Shown here: piece by piece, positions 22,242 through 34,439 of the stretch
How the letters are laid out: each line of letters opens with the position of its first letter
Position numbering within the stretch: position 1 is the stretch's first letter
Source of the DNA: Chrysoporthe austroafricana
Taxonomy: Eukaryota > Ascomycota > Sordariomycetes > Diaporthales > Cryphonectriaceae
DNA length: 64,000 nucleotides
Direction of reading: 5' to 3'
NCBI GenBank assembly: GCA_001051155.2
Contig: JYIP02000006.1
Coordinates: 1,674,001 to 1,738,000, forward strand
Position numbers and translations under genes: made by a program
Notes under the pieces: model-generated
Told to the model about the DNA's origin: nothing
Seen by the model: only the letters and a program-made list of their open reading frames with translations
Database searches by the model: none

Positions 22242-25200
22242 ACGGCCTTGGTTCTGCCGCAACTGATTGGTGTCGTCTAGCATCAGGTTGAGAGTTTGGC
22301 ACCATCCGTGTTGCTTCTGCAGGCATGCAGGTGGTGGCGAACCATTCATCAGCAACCGGGCCACAATCGACGCGAATGTTTTACTGGTGGTGTGCTGCTA
22401 ACTGTGTCGTCATTGGCGGTGATGCATATCCTCGTGTCAGGTGAGGAGGAAAGGATCTCTTTGCGGGTGGACGTGGTCTGCAAGGTGCGGCCTGGCGGAG
22501 ACTGCAGTCTCACACTTCGTCATGCAGCCATGGACGGGCGCGAAGACTTACGACCTTGGGAGTGGAACAGGATCATGTGACAATACTGGGCGGAGTTACA
22601 GTTGTTCATCTTGTGCTTGTGGTCCATCGAAGGCTACGAAGGCACAGCGTTCACCGCACACCGGTGAAGAAGGTGCAGCGGCAGGTCGCGGTTCTGGACC
22701 TGTATTGGACAACTTGTCATTTCCTCAGCCAACGATGGGAACTCGTGTTTGAAAACGGTCTAGGGCCAGATGAGAACTCGAATTCTACGCTACTTGCGCA
22801 ACGCGCAGTGCCTGGGATCGCGTCAGGCACGAACGGCTGGGGTTCTCCTCGACGCTGTCAATGCCTGTGTGAAGATCGAGAAACCGCGCCATCAAGCTAC
22901 CGTGAATCAAGTCTCAGTGCTCAGATCTGCTGTCCCATACTAGGTCTTCGAGATGAGGCTCCCAGATCCTGGCTAGCTGCCGGAGCCAGGCTCTGGCGTC
23001 GTCCGGACGCTGATATAGCTGTTGTAGCAGGACAAGGATGAATACGGACGGAGAAAGGAGCGGTGAGGGGACGTATCGAGGCTTGTGATGATGCTGCTCA
23101 GCCCTTGATGAGCTACTACTGGTAGTCCTCCCTCCTGAATTTCCGACGTGAGTGTATGTGCCTAAGCACCCAATGGGCGGTAGACAACACAATCAATTTA
23201 TTGCTTACCTGACGTCTGTGGTCACGGTGACTACCGAGCCACGGCTGCTAGCATAGTGGAACGGACTCCCTGCTAGGTAGATGTATGGTGGTGTGGACAT
23301 CCAGCAAACGATGCAGAGGGTTCGCTCGGGTAGGAAGATGGATGCGTGCTGACAGATCGATAGAACATGCGTGCCGGACTCGCGGCATCGAGGCCCATTT
23401 TCAGCCTCATCCGTGGCGACCAGACCTTGTCACTGACACCCCCACACTCCACACTGGACGGTTCTCGGTTCTTCTGGAGCGACCTCCTGTCACACTCGTT
23501 GCTCTCCGGATATCCAAACCAATAGCGTTGGTCTGACAGCACCAACGGATCACAGGTGGCGTGACGCCTGCCTGCGCGGCGTCCTACACAAGCACCGCAT
23601 TGGCCGTCCGCTTCTGGTGTGCGCATGAGGAGACAGGAACTTGGCGTACATGTCCCTCTCTCGAGTGGCGAACGACGTCTTGATACAGCCACAAGAGCGT
23701 GCGTCTGGCGTGCTGCTATTGGAGCTCGGAACCGTCTCCTCGGGGCCAGCAGCGCAGCGTAACCTCACGCAATCGGCCCCATACGGAAGCAATCGACGCG
23801 CTCCCTGCATGCTCTCCGCATACAAGGAGGGCATTGTATGCAGGCCGAGCCAAGCCCACCTGTTTGTTTGTTGCCTTGCCTATAGCGCGTGCATGGCTGC
23901 TACTGCCAATAAGCCTCTCACTGTTGTGGGTCTCAGTGTAGCGTGCCTCTGCTGCTGCATAATAGCTACAGCAGCCAAGGAGACTGAGACGTTCGACCCG
24001 GGCCATGCACGCCACAGAGCGTGTGGGACGGAGGGAGCGGACAATGACGACTGTGTGCCGGGGAAACTCAGACAAGGGGTCAGCATCGGGGTTACCTGTC
24101 GCCATGGCGATGGGTGATCGAGATTCCCAGTGGCGCCTGTCTCCTGCAAGTACGCGCTGCCGTGGTGGGCGGCGTGTCCCTCCTGGATTGGAGACGGCTT
24201 TGCAGGCTGTCATGAGGCCCTTGGAACCAGTCAACGGCGCCCCGTCAAAAGTAACGGAGACTGCGTGACAATTTCGGTCACCCGGGCAGGACAGGGATGG
24301 AGGGCGTCCTAGGCGGACGACACGGAGGCCCAGGTGCAGATCGCGTCCTAGTAGCTGCCTAATCGACCATAGTAGCGACGGCATGGCACAGATCTGGGAA
24401 GCTCGTTGCCAGGCACCCAGGGAGAATCCGTCCCCTTACTGACCCCACGGATGACGGCTACTCCCTTGATGGGGTCCTGAAGTGGTAAGGCGCGAGCCGT
24501 ATATGTGGACTGCGGTATCATCCTTCTCGAAGCCGAGTCGAAAGATCACGAAACGTGCCGGCCCAGTCTTCGGTGGCCGTCGTCACGAGGCTGAGTGAGA
24601 TGCAGGCCACGGGCTCGCGGTGCCCTGATCGAGCGCTCAGGATCGGCGGCAGTGGCATGTCCGTCTACGGGGCGGCGGCAGACCCAAGCCTGCATGGACT
24701 CGTGTGAACGGCTCGCCTGCATTTTGCTGCTGCACGGGAGGCGTGCTGCGCTGGCGTGTCAGCAACACGCGCATACTGTACAGTAACCAACTGGCTTACG
24801 CTCCCCACAGCCGCCTCTTAGAGTGCATATGTTCCAGAGAGGGACGGCGTCATCCGGCAGGAGACAGCATGCGAGTCCGACAAGCCAGTGGTCCGCCCCA
24901 GGGAAGCTGTTGAGGCTCAAAAATGAGACCCACACGGGCGCGCGTCTGACCGTGGGAGCGAGAATAGGTCCGACGGCTTTGGCATTGTCGAGTCGAACCT
25001 CCCGTTGGGATCATGCAGCTGCCTCGGCGCAGCGCTCTTTAGCCGGCCTATAGAGAGTATACAGCCCGTACTTTTGCCGGGCCAGTCATGGCGCCCTCGA
25101 CGCTCGACAGGACAGGCACATCCGGGGTGCGTCTGCCTGCTCCGGACCGGAGCCCCGAGTCATTGCTGCCTGTCGTTGGTTATCTGTTCCAGGTGCGCAT

Positions 25201-26730
25201 ATGCAGCACATCAGAAGACTCTCAAAGGGAGTCATCGCAGAACGCAGGCAGGCAGGCAGACATGCCTCAGGGGATCCACCTCGCCGGGTGGCGGGCAGGC
25301 GGGAGTGACGATCGTGTGCATTAGAGCTCCCTTGTACTGCTGCAGCGTGATCTGGCAGGAGGAATACTCGTGCGACAGCTCATCTCGTGCTGCAGGGACG
25401 GGCGATGCCCATGCCCTGCCGTTGCTTCTCACGATCAGGCCGCCCTCAGCGTCGTCCCTCGCCCGCCGCACCACGAGTCTTCCTCTGGGATGGATATGGA
25501 TATGGATTGGGCCCCCCTCCGTCCTCGCGCCCGTCCTATCACAGCAAGACCCGGATTCCGCACACACCCGCACACCCACACGCCCACACCCTGGTCCGAG
25601 GTTGCCTGGATCTCAGACAAGGGGAGCAGGGTTGACAAGACATCTGAGATCTCAGTTCTATTCATGGCGGATCCGACCCTGCGCGCAGTCACGAGAGACG
25701 AGGACCCTCTCCGTCCAGCTCAGCTGCTGCGCGCGGAGTCAAGATCCGGACCGGCGCCTGCTGCGACTGGGCGCTGGGGCTTGTTCCGGAGACGCCCAGG
25801 GTGAGACAGTATGGGTGTGGCTTGTCTTGGTCCTACTGCTATACTGTGGTAGTATGCAGCAGTAGCCTGTCCGGTTCGTCAGCGCTCCCTGAAGGGCGGA
25901 CCGTCGGCCTCGCTCTCATTGCTCGACAGCGACGACGAGGAGGGTTGTATTGCGGGTGGTACGGACTGGGTCTCCTAGGACAGGGCAGAGCGCAACGCTG
26001 GCCCCGAGCAACGGTGCCGGCGTGTGCCGTCCTCGTCCCCCGTCCCACTCAACGCCGCTCTTCTTCCGGACCTGTCAGCCTCGAATATTCTCTTGGCCGT
26101 CCTCGTCGCACGCCCCCCAACCGCACCCTGGTCGACCTGGGGCCATGCCGGGCCTCTCCCCCTCCACATTACCCCGGCGACCACCCACCATCTCCCACCC
26201 AACCCATGCGAGAAATCTGGTCGCACACCCCCCCCCTACAGCAGCCAGCACCGGAAGGGCGACAATAAAACTCGCAGCAGCCGCCGCGTTTCGTTTCCGC
26301 TTCAGGACCTCTTCACATCTGTCTTTCACCTTATGCGGCTTCGACCTCGCACGTGTATCTGGCCCTGGTGCTACTTCACTCCGGTGTGCCGTCGAGAACC
26401 AGACGACGAGACTGTCTCCGTCCGCATCCTACACATACCGAGCCCGACTCGCACCGAGCATCGTCCTTCCAAGAATATGCAAGCTCTATAGCGGGCCTGC
26501 TCCACCCGAGTGACCGACCTGCGACCTACCTCAAAACCCCCCGACCCGACCTGGCCCGCCAATTACTCATACCTGACCTCCCGGCCTGGGCCCGGGTCCG
26601 CACACTTTAATCCAGCCTCGATCTCGGATGAGAGCGCAGCTCCCCTCGCCGCGATCCTGCGAGACCCTGTAAAGCCAGCCCAAAGCATCCCGACCACCCC
26701 GTCAGCCCTCGGGCGCCGCTCTGCACCGCC
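22242..26730. other. 4.5-kb gap without a supportable gene
   Basis: GC-rich sequence with many short overlapping frames on both strands but none with a recognisable domain, sensible amino-acid composition or splice pattern. A 286-codon frame at 25005-25865 is low in complexity and I do not accept it. Imperfect CACACCC repeats occur near 25,559-25,590. The last kilobase is CT-rich and probably contains the promoter and 5' UTR of the gene at 26,731. Confidence 0.5.
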
Positions 26731-28527
26731 ATGGCCGACGACAAGGAGAGACAACCTTACTTCGAGGACGCAGACGAGGAGGGGAACGTGATCGACGACA
26801 CCAAGACATACGTTTCCGTTGCCCCGCCCAGCGTCAAAGAGGAGGCCAATGTATCCCGGACGAGGAAGGACAGGGACCGGCTGAGGGGCAGCGGCTCGTC
26901 GTCGCCGGTTGCAAACCTCCACCACGATTCCGACTCGAACACCAATCCCAGCAGTTCGCTCAAGCGGGAGGCGAGGGCATCGAGAGAGTCCCGGGACAAG
27001 GAGAGGGAAAAAGCTAGAGAAAAGGAAAAGAGGAAGACAGGCTCGCACGACAAGCCGGACCGGCCGCGGCCACGATCATCCAAGACGCTTCCGCACATCC
27101 AGACGTCATCGTCGTCGCGGAAGCTACAGGACCACGCCAGGACCAGCCCAACCAAACATGCGCCGAGCCCAATCATCACGACGGCTTCCACTGCGGGCCG
27201 GCCGAAGGCGTATACCACGGGCCAGCGACCCTCGAGCTACTACGGCCCTTCATCCTCGAAACCACCCCCCGCGAACGCGAGGTTCTATGCGAATCCCGTG
27301 CTGGGGACCTCGTTCCCTCCGCAATCACCCTATCCCATCGCCCCACCAAGCCCCATACCATACCACTCACCTTACGCACCACCGCCGGCCTTCCCTGCCC
27401 CGCAGACCGACTATTTCGCCCCGTTTGCTCCTCGCCCTATACCACGCCCGGACTACCGGCGCCCGACGTCGGCACTGGGCCGCCCTTTCCCTCAAGCCAT
27501 TGCCTTTGGCCCGGAATACGACGATGACCTGGAAGAGGGAGGGGCTCTCATAAGGCGGCCCTCGCTGAAAACGAGGCCTTCACGACAGGAACAGGAGGAC
27601 CGGGTCCGCATGCCGCCGCCAGGACGTCGGCCAAGCACGACAATCCAGACCCGGTCTCCGTTCCTCCCGCCGCCGGACAAGCGGCGGTCAATTGGATCGA
27701 TCGCATCGCTGGACTATGACGAGGAGTCGATTGACAGTGAGGGTTTCGACTCGCCGTCGGAACAAGCCCACTACAACTACCGGCCGCTCGCAGCACGACG
27801 CCCGAGCGTCGATCCGGCATTAATGTACGACATCGGCTCCCGCTACGAGCAGGGGCTGGAGAGGCGGAACCGGCGGAACTCCGTACACCTGGGCGGCCGC
27901 ACCCAGTCGGCGGACCGCGACATGGAGGACAAGATGCGGTCCGCACGCAGCTACCAGGAGAAGGTCGACGGCCCCGTCAACCCGCTGACCACCGACACCC
28001 TGCGGCAGATCTCCAAGACCGGCCACGACGCCAAGAGCACGAGGTCCCGCGGCGAGAGCGCCTACGCGCCCACGAACCGGACCAGCGTCGACATCACCGA
28101 CGACATGCAGATCTCCATCAAGGGCATCGCGACGGTGACCATCGGCGAGGCCCAGATGGACGTCAAGGACGGCGCGGAGATCCGGATCCCGACCGGCATG
28201 GACAGGAACTCGCGCGGCGGCAGCGACCACGGCTCCCTGGCCTACGACGAGCGCGACCGCGAGCGCAGCCGGGACCGGCGCCCCGAGGAGATCCGCCGCA
28301 CGCGGTCGGACCGCGAGCGCCTCGGCGCGCAGCACGCCCGGGAGCGGCGTGCGACCTCGCGCGCTGGGTCGCATTCGCGCGGGTACGGGCAGGCCCTGCC
28401 GCCGTCGCCGTACGCCGCGGCGCCGACCGAGTACGGCAGCGTGGGCCACTACTACCACCACCCCTCGCAAATGCCGATGCTATACGCGCCGCCCAACTCC
28501 CACCCGTACACGTACCCCCAGTTCTGA
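26731..28527 (+). CDS. Conserved, largely disordered fungal protein
   Basis: Single-exon gene of 598 residues with no known enzymatic domain. Residues 1-115 are acidic and then rich in Arg/Lys/Glu/Ser, residues 160-260 are Pro/Tyr-rich, and residues 500-550 are Arg/Glu-rich; all are predicted disordered from composition. An ordered-looking module lies at about 400-490: SARSYQEK, PLTTDTLRQISK, then two predicted beta strands in ISIKGIATVTIGEAQMDV and AEIRIPTG. I recall this kind of C-terminal module in many Pezizomycotina proteins of unknown function, but no role is established to my knowledge. The ATG follows CACCGCC, a good fungal context. No targeting signal is seen. Confidence 0.8.
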   Translation: MADDKERQPYFEDADEEGNVIDDTKTYVSVAPPSVKEEANVSRTRKDRDRLRGSGSSSPVANLHHDSDSNTNPSSSLKREARASRESRDKEREKAREKEKRKTGSHDKPDRPRPRSSKTLPHIQTSSSSRKLQDHARTSPTKHAPSPIITTASTAGRPKAYTTGQRPSSYYGPSSSKPPPANARFYANPVLGTSFPPQSPYPIAPPSPIPYHSPYAPPPAFPAPQTDYFAPFAPRPIPRPDYRRPTSALGRPFPQAIAFGPEYDDDLEEGGALIRRPSLKTRPSRQEQEDRVRMPPPGRRPSTTIQTRSPFLPPPDKRRSIGSIASLDYDEESIDSEGFDSPSEQAHYNYRPLAARRPSVDPALMYDIGSRYEQGLERRNRRNSVHLGGRTQSADRDMEDKMRSARSYQEKVDGPVNPLTTDTLRQISKTGHDAKSTRSRGESAYAPTNRTSVDITDDMQISIKGIATVTIGEAQMDVKDGAEIRIPTGMDRNSRGGSDHGSLAYDERDRERSRDRRPEEIRRTRSDRERLGAQHARERRATSRAGSHSRGYGQALPPSPYAAAPTEYGSVGHYYHHPSQMPMLYAPPNSHPYTYPQF

Positions 28528-29988
28528 GGCAGGCGACACAGAACAAGGGGGGGACGCAGAGATGATTGCTACGACGACATGACGAACGAGCGAGCATGGC
28601 TGATAATGACGATGCATTGTTGCGGATGACAATGATTTCTGTTTACGAACCAGCTATCATGATGATCTATCTATTGGGTGACTTACGCGAGCGAGCGAGT
28701 TAGGTTTTGGAAATATTCCTTTTTTTTTTCTTGTTTCTTATTTTTATTTTATTTTTTTTCTTCATAACCTTCATGATGCGGCGATCAAGCTTTGGACACC
28801 TCATGATGTTTTCCTCATTTACTGAGTCACAGCCTGGGCTCGCTGAGACGTCCCCTGTGATGAGGGCGGCGGGCTGGGTGGGAAAGAGTGTTCAACGTTC
28901 CCCGCGTGCCGCCGAGTGGTATGACGAACCGGTGTTTCTTCTCCTGCTGTGTTCTTCTTTTTCTGGATAAGCTTGTGTCGCTGGTGGTATCCCCACCGCA
29001 CCTGTGCGCGGCTGCTCCGCTGGCACCGTACGTCCTGCCTGTGCGATAGTGTTCTGGGATTGCTACGTTATCCGCATGGCGTCAGGGAAGACAAGAAAAA
29101 GACCTTGGAACGCGAGACCAGGCAGCATGTCGGGATTCTTTGGATATACGAGGAGGGGAGGGGGGAAAGTGGTCATCTGGGGGGTTTTCTGTATCCACTC
29201 TGCTCACTATTGTGTCTACGGAAGGCGACAGGCCGGGGCTCGGGACCGTTCCGAGAGGCACGAGTGCATCGTCCCATCGATGCAGCTAGCTAGGGTTACT
29301 ACGTTCCAGCTAGGGATGAAAGAAAGTTTATGACCCACGTGTACCGCGTGCGCGCCGCGACGCCTTCCTTTAACGACCTCATTTTTCTTCCGTCTCCTGC
29401 AATGCTGGCAGCGTGTGGCGCCACACACTCAGATGAGCTTCCCCCGGAGCCTCCCGCCAGCTGAACGTGGTTCTGGTGGAGCAGTTGCAAATCACAACAT
29501 CCTTCGAGGAGGGAGGCAGGTGACTGGTTGTGGTGTGGTTTACCATTTGCTGATGAGTTCCATTGCTGAAAGCAGTGCAGCTCTGGGTTGTTTGGCGGAT
29601 GCAGTGAGACTTCTGTCTCGTGGGTCATCGGTTGTCTGTCTCACATTGGGCTGTACCACCATCGATGTTGGTGCTCGTGTTCCTTGATCCGTCCAAGTAT
29701 ACCCTGGAGCTGGACGTGATGCATCAGAAGAGGACAATGGATACCTGAATATTCAGTTCGGCTATTCAAGAAATAAATGTGGTATTGGGCACTGCGGTGA
29801 GCATAGCCAAGTATTAACACGCTGGTGAGAATCTTATAAGCGAGTCTTGCGCCTTTTCGGCTCTAATTATCTTCCCTTCTGATGCTGCCGCTAAAAGCTG
29901 GGCTAGAGTATACAGGTGGAATTCTCAGTCCTCCAGTATATTGGTAGATTTTCCCCCATGTCCTACTGAGCCGTACACAACATTGCCA
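28528..29988. other. 3' flank and gap without gene
   Basis: Directly after the 598-residue protein. It includes a T-rich tract at 28,719-28,768 that could serve in 3' end formation. No coding sequence is supported. Confidence 0.5.
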
Positions 29989-30650
29989 TCATGGCCTATA
30001 AAATTCTACACAGCCGCGGGGGCTTACTGAGACGCTTGAGGATGTCAGTCTTCTTTTCCCTGCAGCGGTGCTAGTTTCTATCCATCTTGTCGCAGTGCTC
30101 CCAGACTTCTTTTGCCGCCTCCTCGTCCCCAAGATGGAACGCTTCTCTTCCATGTGGCGCCCTAAGTCGAGCGCTATCTCTCGTTCGAGCTCTAGGAGTT
30201 CTTTTACCTCCTCTCGTATCCTCAAGGTGGGAACTGTGTAGCACTTCTCGTACACTGCTTCTGGATACCAAGGGTTCGACTGTTCGATTAGCTAGAAGAT
30301 GTTGTGTCCCACAGTTGGATCGGGCCCCGAGCCAATGTAGCACACGGTACATATGGTTTGGTCGAGCGGTGGGTACTGCTGGTGGCACAATCTCCTCCTG
30401 GTGGCCTCCACGAGGCACTCCCAGCCCTGACAGAACTTCTCGAAATGCTCGTCAAGCCAGAGCGAGCGCCTGCAGACCATCCCGCTTCATGCCGAAGCTG
30501 ACCTGCCGGAGACCGGGCCGGAAAGCCACCTTGAGGCGCTCCTAGTCGAAACTAAATGGTTGGTGTAGGAGGTTGATGAGGAAGCTGTTTTGGTTAAGAA
30601 GTTCAAGTATGATGTCGTCGGTGAGAAAGACGGGCGACCGCTGGCTTTAT
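29989..30650 (-). pseudogene. Broken protein-coding remnant, family not recognised
   Basis: The minus strand reads protein-like pieces in two frames. Upstream: FLTDDIILELLNQNSFLINL, stop, ERLKVAFRPGLRQVSFGM. After a frameshift near 30,480: LWLDEHFEKFCQGWECLVEA, DQTICTVCYIGS, stop at 30,291, NPWYPEAVYEKCYTVPTL, then a charged helix EEVKELLELEREIALDLGRH. The first stop (GAC TAG GAG) fits a lost Trp. Composition and continuity are those of a former gene. I cannot name it. It might also be an exon-rich gene that I have failed to splice, but no good donor/acceptor pair joins the pieces. Confidence 0.4.
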
Positions 30651-30909
30651 GAAGTCTTTCTGCATCCTAGGGAAGCCTTAGTTCACGTTACTGAAAAGTG
30701 AACGGAGCGTCGGGGTCACAGGGCTTGGACTTTATGGGGTTTGAGCTCTTGAGATTTTTTAGACGATTCTTCACCTTGGATAGAGAACAATCTATAGAGC
30801 TGATGACAGTTTATTTAATCCAGGATACTAATGCACCATTGGAAAGCTATCGGCATCAGATTGTTCTTCCCCGAAGACACCCATAGCCTTCATGCCGCCC
30901 TGACAGAGA

Positions 30910-31400
30910 GGCCTGGTCATTGCGTATCACCTCCAAGTCGATAGCCTACTGATTGAGGAGGTCAAGAAAGAACATACCGAGTATTTGTCTGGGCCTTTTA
31001 TCAGAACAGGCTAGAACCTACCTAAGGAGACGGTCAGGAGACTGTCAATACAGTTCGATATTGTACCATGATTTTAGCTACCTCTACCAGGCGAGGGACG
31101 GTTGTGAAGCATATTTGGAGCCCGTTGTGGTTCCCAGCACGCAAAAAGCCCAGGGCCACATCAGCTCATTAATTATTGCAGCCCCGACTTCAAAACCATC
31201 TTTGAGGTTGAATCAGTGTTCGCCGCCGGTCGGGTAGACTTTCTCCGAGAAGCAGGAGGTGGCGAGGATCTCGCAGGTTCCATACAAGACGTGTGGCAGC
31301 AATATCCTCAGGGGAGGCAACAGAGTCAACGGAAGTCGATACCTTTGAGTTTTGGACTACCACTTGATGGTGCTAGATGCTTAAGCAGATAGGCAGCGAT
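30910..31400 (+). pseudogene. Second coding remnant, opposite strand, unidentified
   Basis: The plus strand shows two readable pieces separated by stops and a frame change: LVIAYHLQVDSLLIEEVKKE with HTEYLSGPFIRTG (about 30,917-31,010), and SPDFKTIFEVESVFAAGRVD (about 31,180-31,245) followed by GSIQDVWQQYPQGRQQSQRK. The second piece faintly recalls the start of fungal DUF6590 domains, but the later landmarks of that family are absent. Support is weak. Confidence 0.25.
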
Positions 31401-32786
31401 CACTTGAGTCTGCGCAGCCAGCGCTGAGGTTAAGGGAGGTAGTGTTGAGATCAAGGGATGCTACAGTCTTTCCGGGTATTGGTGCTCTGTCGCATACGGT
31501 AATTTTCAGAGACGCGTCTACGCTCAAAAGTGCAGATTTAAAGTGAGGCAGCCTCGCCGTTCATGAATAGTTACTGCTGATCTTCCACACACAACAACCA
31601 CCAGCTGTCCATCGTCCTTGACATATTAAACATCTTGCTTGTGCATAGAACTGATGACGGCGTCGATCACGCACAAAGTCCTCGGTCTCTAAGCCTTTGG
31701 GGGTGGGACTGGTTGCCCTGCCCCCAGGACTGGCGGCCGAACGCCTGGATGCATCCTCGCCCAGGTACGCCGGCAGCGTGGACCGTTACCCGGTGCTCGT
31801 TGGTCCAGGCGGGCGGCTAGTCTTACCCATCTGCCACATGTCGACTCCCGACTTGGCGCCGACACGGTCTAGTAACAATGCTTGGAGGACCAGGTCGTCG
31901 AATAGTCGTTCGTCGTACGCCACCCTCTCACAGCCCTGATGATAGGCGAACCCCACGACGTCGTCTGGGAAAGGAGGGAGGGGTGTGTGCTGAGAGGTGA
32001 TGGACCGACCCCAGGGACGGCCCGTCCACTAAACGCGACGGGGGGGCCAAGATGGCGGGTCGCTGGGGCATTACTAAGTACGGACGTACTGGGGACTTGG
32101 GCGTGCTGGGTTAGTATGTGCTTAGTACATACTGTACTGGGCTAGTGTGAAGTGAAGGGGTGGTGGCCTGTGCATCGTTGCCGGGTCAGGATGACGTCCT
32201 GTTGATTGATTGATGCCTCCCCCTGCGAGAACAGCTGCAACGACGACAAGGCTGTGCCTATTTTCAAAATCAAAGAAAATAAACCCCAGGGCCCAGGGCC
32301 AGCCGAGGCTGCATGACGTTGGTCTCGCAAGGCAGACGCTAGCCGGAAGGATCAGGATCAGGATCAGGTTGTTGTTGTGTGTGTGCATTGTGGGTTTTGC
32401 GGCTGTTCCCCCAGCTCCCAACCACCAGACCGGGGTGCGTGCAGGCCCAGCCACCGCGTTTCCACCGCAACAAAACCACCCTCGTCCACGCTGCAGCCGG
32501 GCTTGACGTGCAGCACCACCCCTCTGACTGTCATCCACCCCGTCGTCAAACGAACGTTGATTGACGGCACTTCACCAGTCGACTGTAAATTCAACCTCGA
32601 TCGCCAGCGGTGCAGCGGGTATCCTCTCGGCCTCGTCTTTCTGGGCCGTGACTTGTCCCGTTGCGAGCATCCTTCGACCTTGGGCTGGTCTGCCAGCTGT
32701 GACCAGCCAGCCTCACGACCTCCCATGAGACACGGGTCCCGCCTCTAAATTTCCACCGAGGCATCCCGCTCCCCAGCTCGCCCAAG
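31401..32786. other. Gap and probable promoter of the membrane-protein gene
   Basis: No supportable gene. A short GGATCA triplication lies near 32,350-32,370. The last 300 bases are rich in CCACC/CTC tracts typical of fungal 5' UTRs. Confidence 0.45.
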
Positions 32787-34010
32787 ATGGCGCCCGCCCT
32801 CGCGGACGACACACTCTCCCTCGGCCCCCGCGAGGTCCACAACCTCCTCTCCGCGCGGGACACCACCAGCACCACCGGCCCCAACCCGGAGGCCGGCATC
32901 CTGCACCCCGGCGACATCAACAACAAGTTCATCTTCGTCCTCTTCGGGCTCATCGGCGCCGGCTTCGTGGCCGTCGGCATCTGGTTCTTCTTCTGGGCGC
33001 GCAACGGCGGCTTCTACTTCAAGGAGGAGGACTGGGACGACTACAAGTCCACCGTGCTGCGGCGCAAGGGCCCCAACGGGACCACCCTCAGCGGCGCCAC
33101 CACCGAGACCGACCTGGGCGGCGGCAGCGTGTATAAGGACTACGACGGCGACGATGATGGCCGCACCGAGGTTACGGGCACTACGCTGACGGGCATCACG
33201 GGCGGCGTGTCGGACATCGCCGGGCGCGAGAAGCGGCGGCAGAAGCGCATCCGGCGGGAGCGCGAGAAGGAGAAGCGGCGCGAGGAGAAGCGGCGCGAGA
33301 AGGACGAGAAGAAGCGCAGCCGGGACGCCAAGCGCAAGGTCGGCGGCGAGGACGGCGCCGTCGTCGACGAGGAGGCCGAGGCCGAGGCCGAGCAGTACCT
33401 GCGCGACTACCGCCACGAGCGGCCCGCCCGCGTCGGCGGCATCAACCGCGAGAGCGACGCCAGCACCTGGGACGGCTCGACAAACCCCACCGAGAGCAGC
33501 CGCGGCGGCTACAGCGAGAGCGGCGTCACGGAGGAGCTGATGGCCAACCAGGAGCCGACACCGACCAGCTCGCCCACCAAGAAGAAGGCCGCCGCCGGCG
33601 GCATCCGCAAGGTCTACTCGACCGCCGACAAGCGCGACAGCCGCGAGGCGGAGCGCATCCGGGCCGAGGCCCGCCGGCTGCAGGAGAAGGGCCGCGCCGC
33701 CGCCTCGAGCTCCGGCGGCAGCAGCGGCCACCGCAGGAACTTCTCGTGGCAGCGCGACAACACCGTCTCCGAGGACACCGCCATGATGGCCGCGCCCCCG
33801 AGCTACACCGCCAGCGAGGTCGAGAGCCGCATCCCCGGCAGCTGGGCCGAGAGCGACGCCGGCAGTGAGGTGGGCACCAAGGTGTACGAGCACTACATCC
33901 CCGGCCTGTCGTCGGCGGGCTCGTCGGCGGGCGGCACCGATGTGAGGGACTACGCCGAGGAGCGGAGGAAGAACAGGCGTAGCGGCGGCGGGTACAGGCG
34001 GGAGCGGTGA
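32787..34010 (+). CDS. Single-pass membrane protein with long charged helix
   Basis: Single-exon gene of 407 residues. Residues 1-46 are a soluble N-terminus without a clear signal peptide. One strong transmembrane segment lies at about 48-70 (FIFVLFGLIGAGFVAVGIWF), followed by a cytosol-like tail. The tail contains an unusually dense Arg/Lys/Glu helix at about 145-190 (KRRQKRIRREREKEKRREEK) and then Ser/Gly/Glu-rich disordered sequence to the C-terminus. The layout fits a membrane-anchored scaffold or tether, which is inference. I do not recognise a named family, though similar single-pass proteins are common in Sordariomycetes. The strong GC bias creates a long antisense frame that is not a gene. 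Confidence 0.78.
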   Translation: MAPALADDTLSLGPREVHNLLSARDTTSTTGPNPEAGILHPGDINNKFIFVLFGLIGAGFVAVGIWFFFWARNGGFYFKEEDWDDYKSTVLRRKGPNGTTLSGATTETDLGGGSVYKDYDGDDDGRTEVTGTTLTGITGGVSDIAGREKRRQKRIRREREKEKRREEKRREKDEKKRSRDAKRKVGGEDGAVVDEEAEAEAEQYLRDYRHERPARVGGINRESDASTWDGSTNPTESSRGGYSESGVTEELMANQEPTPTSSPTKKKAAAGGIRKVYSTADKRDSREAERIRAEARRLQEKGRAAASSSGGSSGHRRNFSWQRDNTVSEDTAMMAAPPSYTASEVESRIPGSWAESDAGSEVGTKVYEHYIPGLSSAGSSAGGTDVRDYAEERRKNRRSGGGYRRER

Positions 34011-34439
34011 GGTGGTGAGGTCGACGAGGGATGTGGTTAACGAAGGGTTACGAGGGCAACGATAAAGGAATGGGCTGGTTTGGTCTAGGTTGGTTTTCAT
34101 TTGTTTGGTCTGGGACACCCACCTGGACACGGTATATTATGGCGTTGGTCACCGACAACTTCGAGCAGCATTGTCGCTAGCATGTGAAAATTGAGATACA
34201 TTCCGTCTGAGCTGTTTCGCACCGCCGGGTACTGTGATAGGTGTGGGGGGGTCATCAAGGTTTCGATCTGATATCCTAGTGTAGAGGTCGAGTTGGACTT
34301 AAGTGTTGCTGCTGGGTTGCTAATTGGTGGTCCCGGCAGACCGACGCTAGGCGTAATATAGTGGTGCTCAAGGACGCAGGTTCTCGACGACGATGAGGTC
34401 GCGTTTGAGGCACGCACGAAATGCTCAGACCCGGATACC

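Noticed and set aside
25005..25865. 286-codon open frame on the plus strand
   Set aside because: Composition is erratic (many Cys, Arg, Ser, His), no domain or hydrophobic pattern is recognisable, and overlapping frames of similar length exist; typical of GC-rich noncoding DNA.
32745..34130. 461-codon minus-strand frame over the single-pass membrane-protein gene
   Set aside because: Shadow frame caused by GC3 bias of the plus-strand gene; Ala/Leu/Val/Gly low complexity, no ATG-supported domain.
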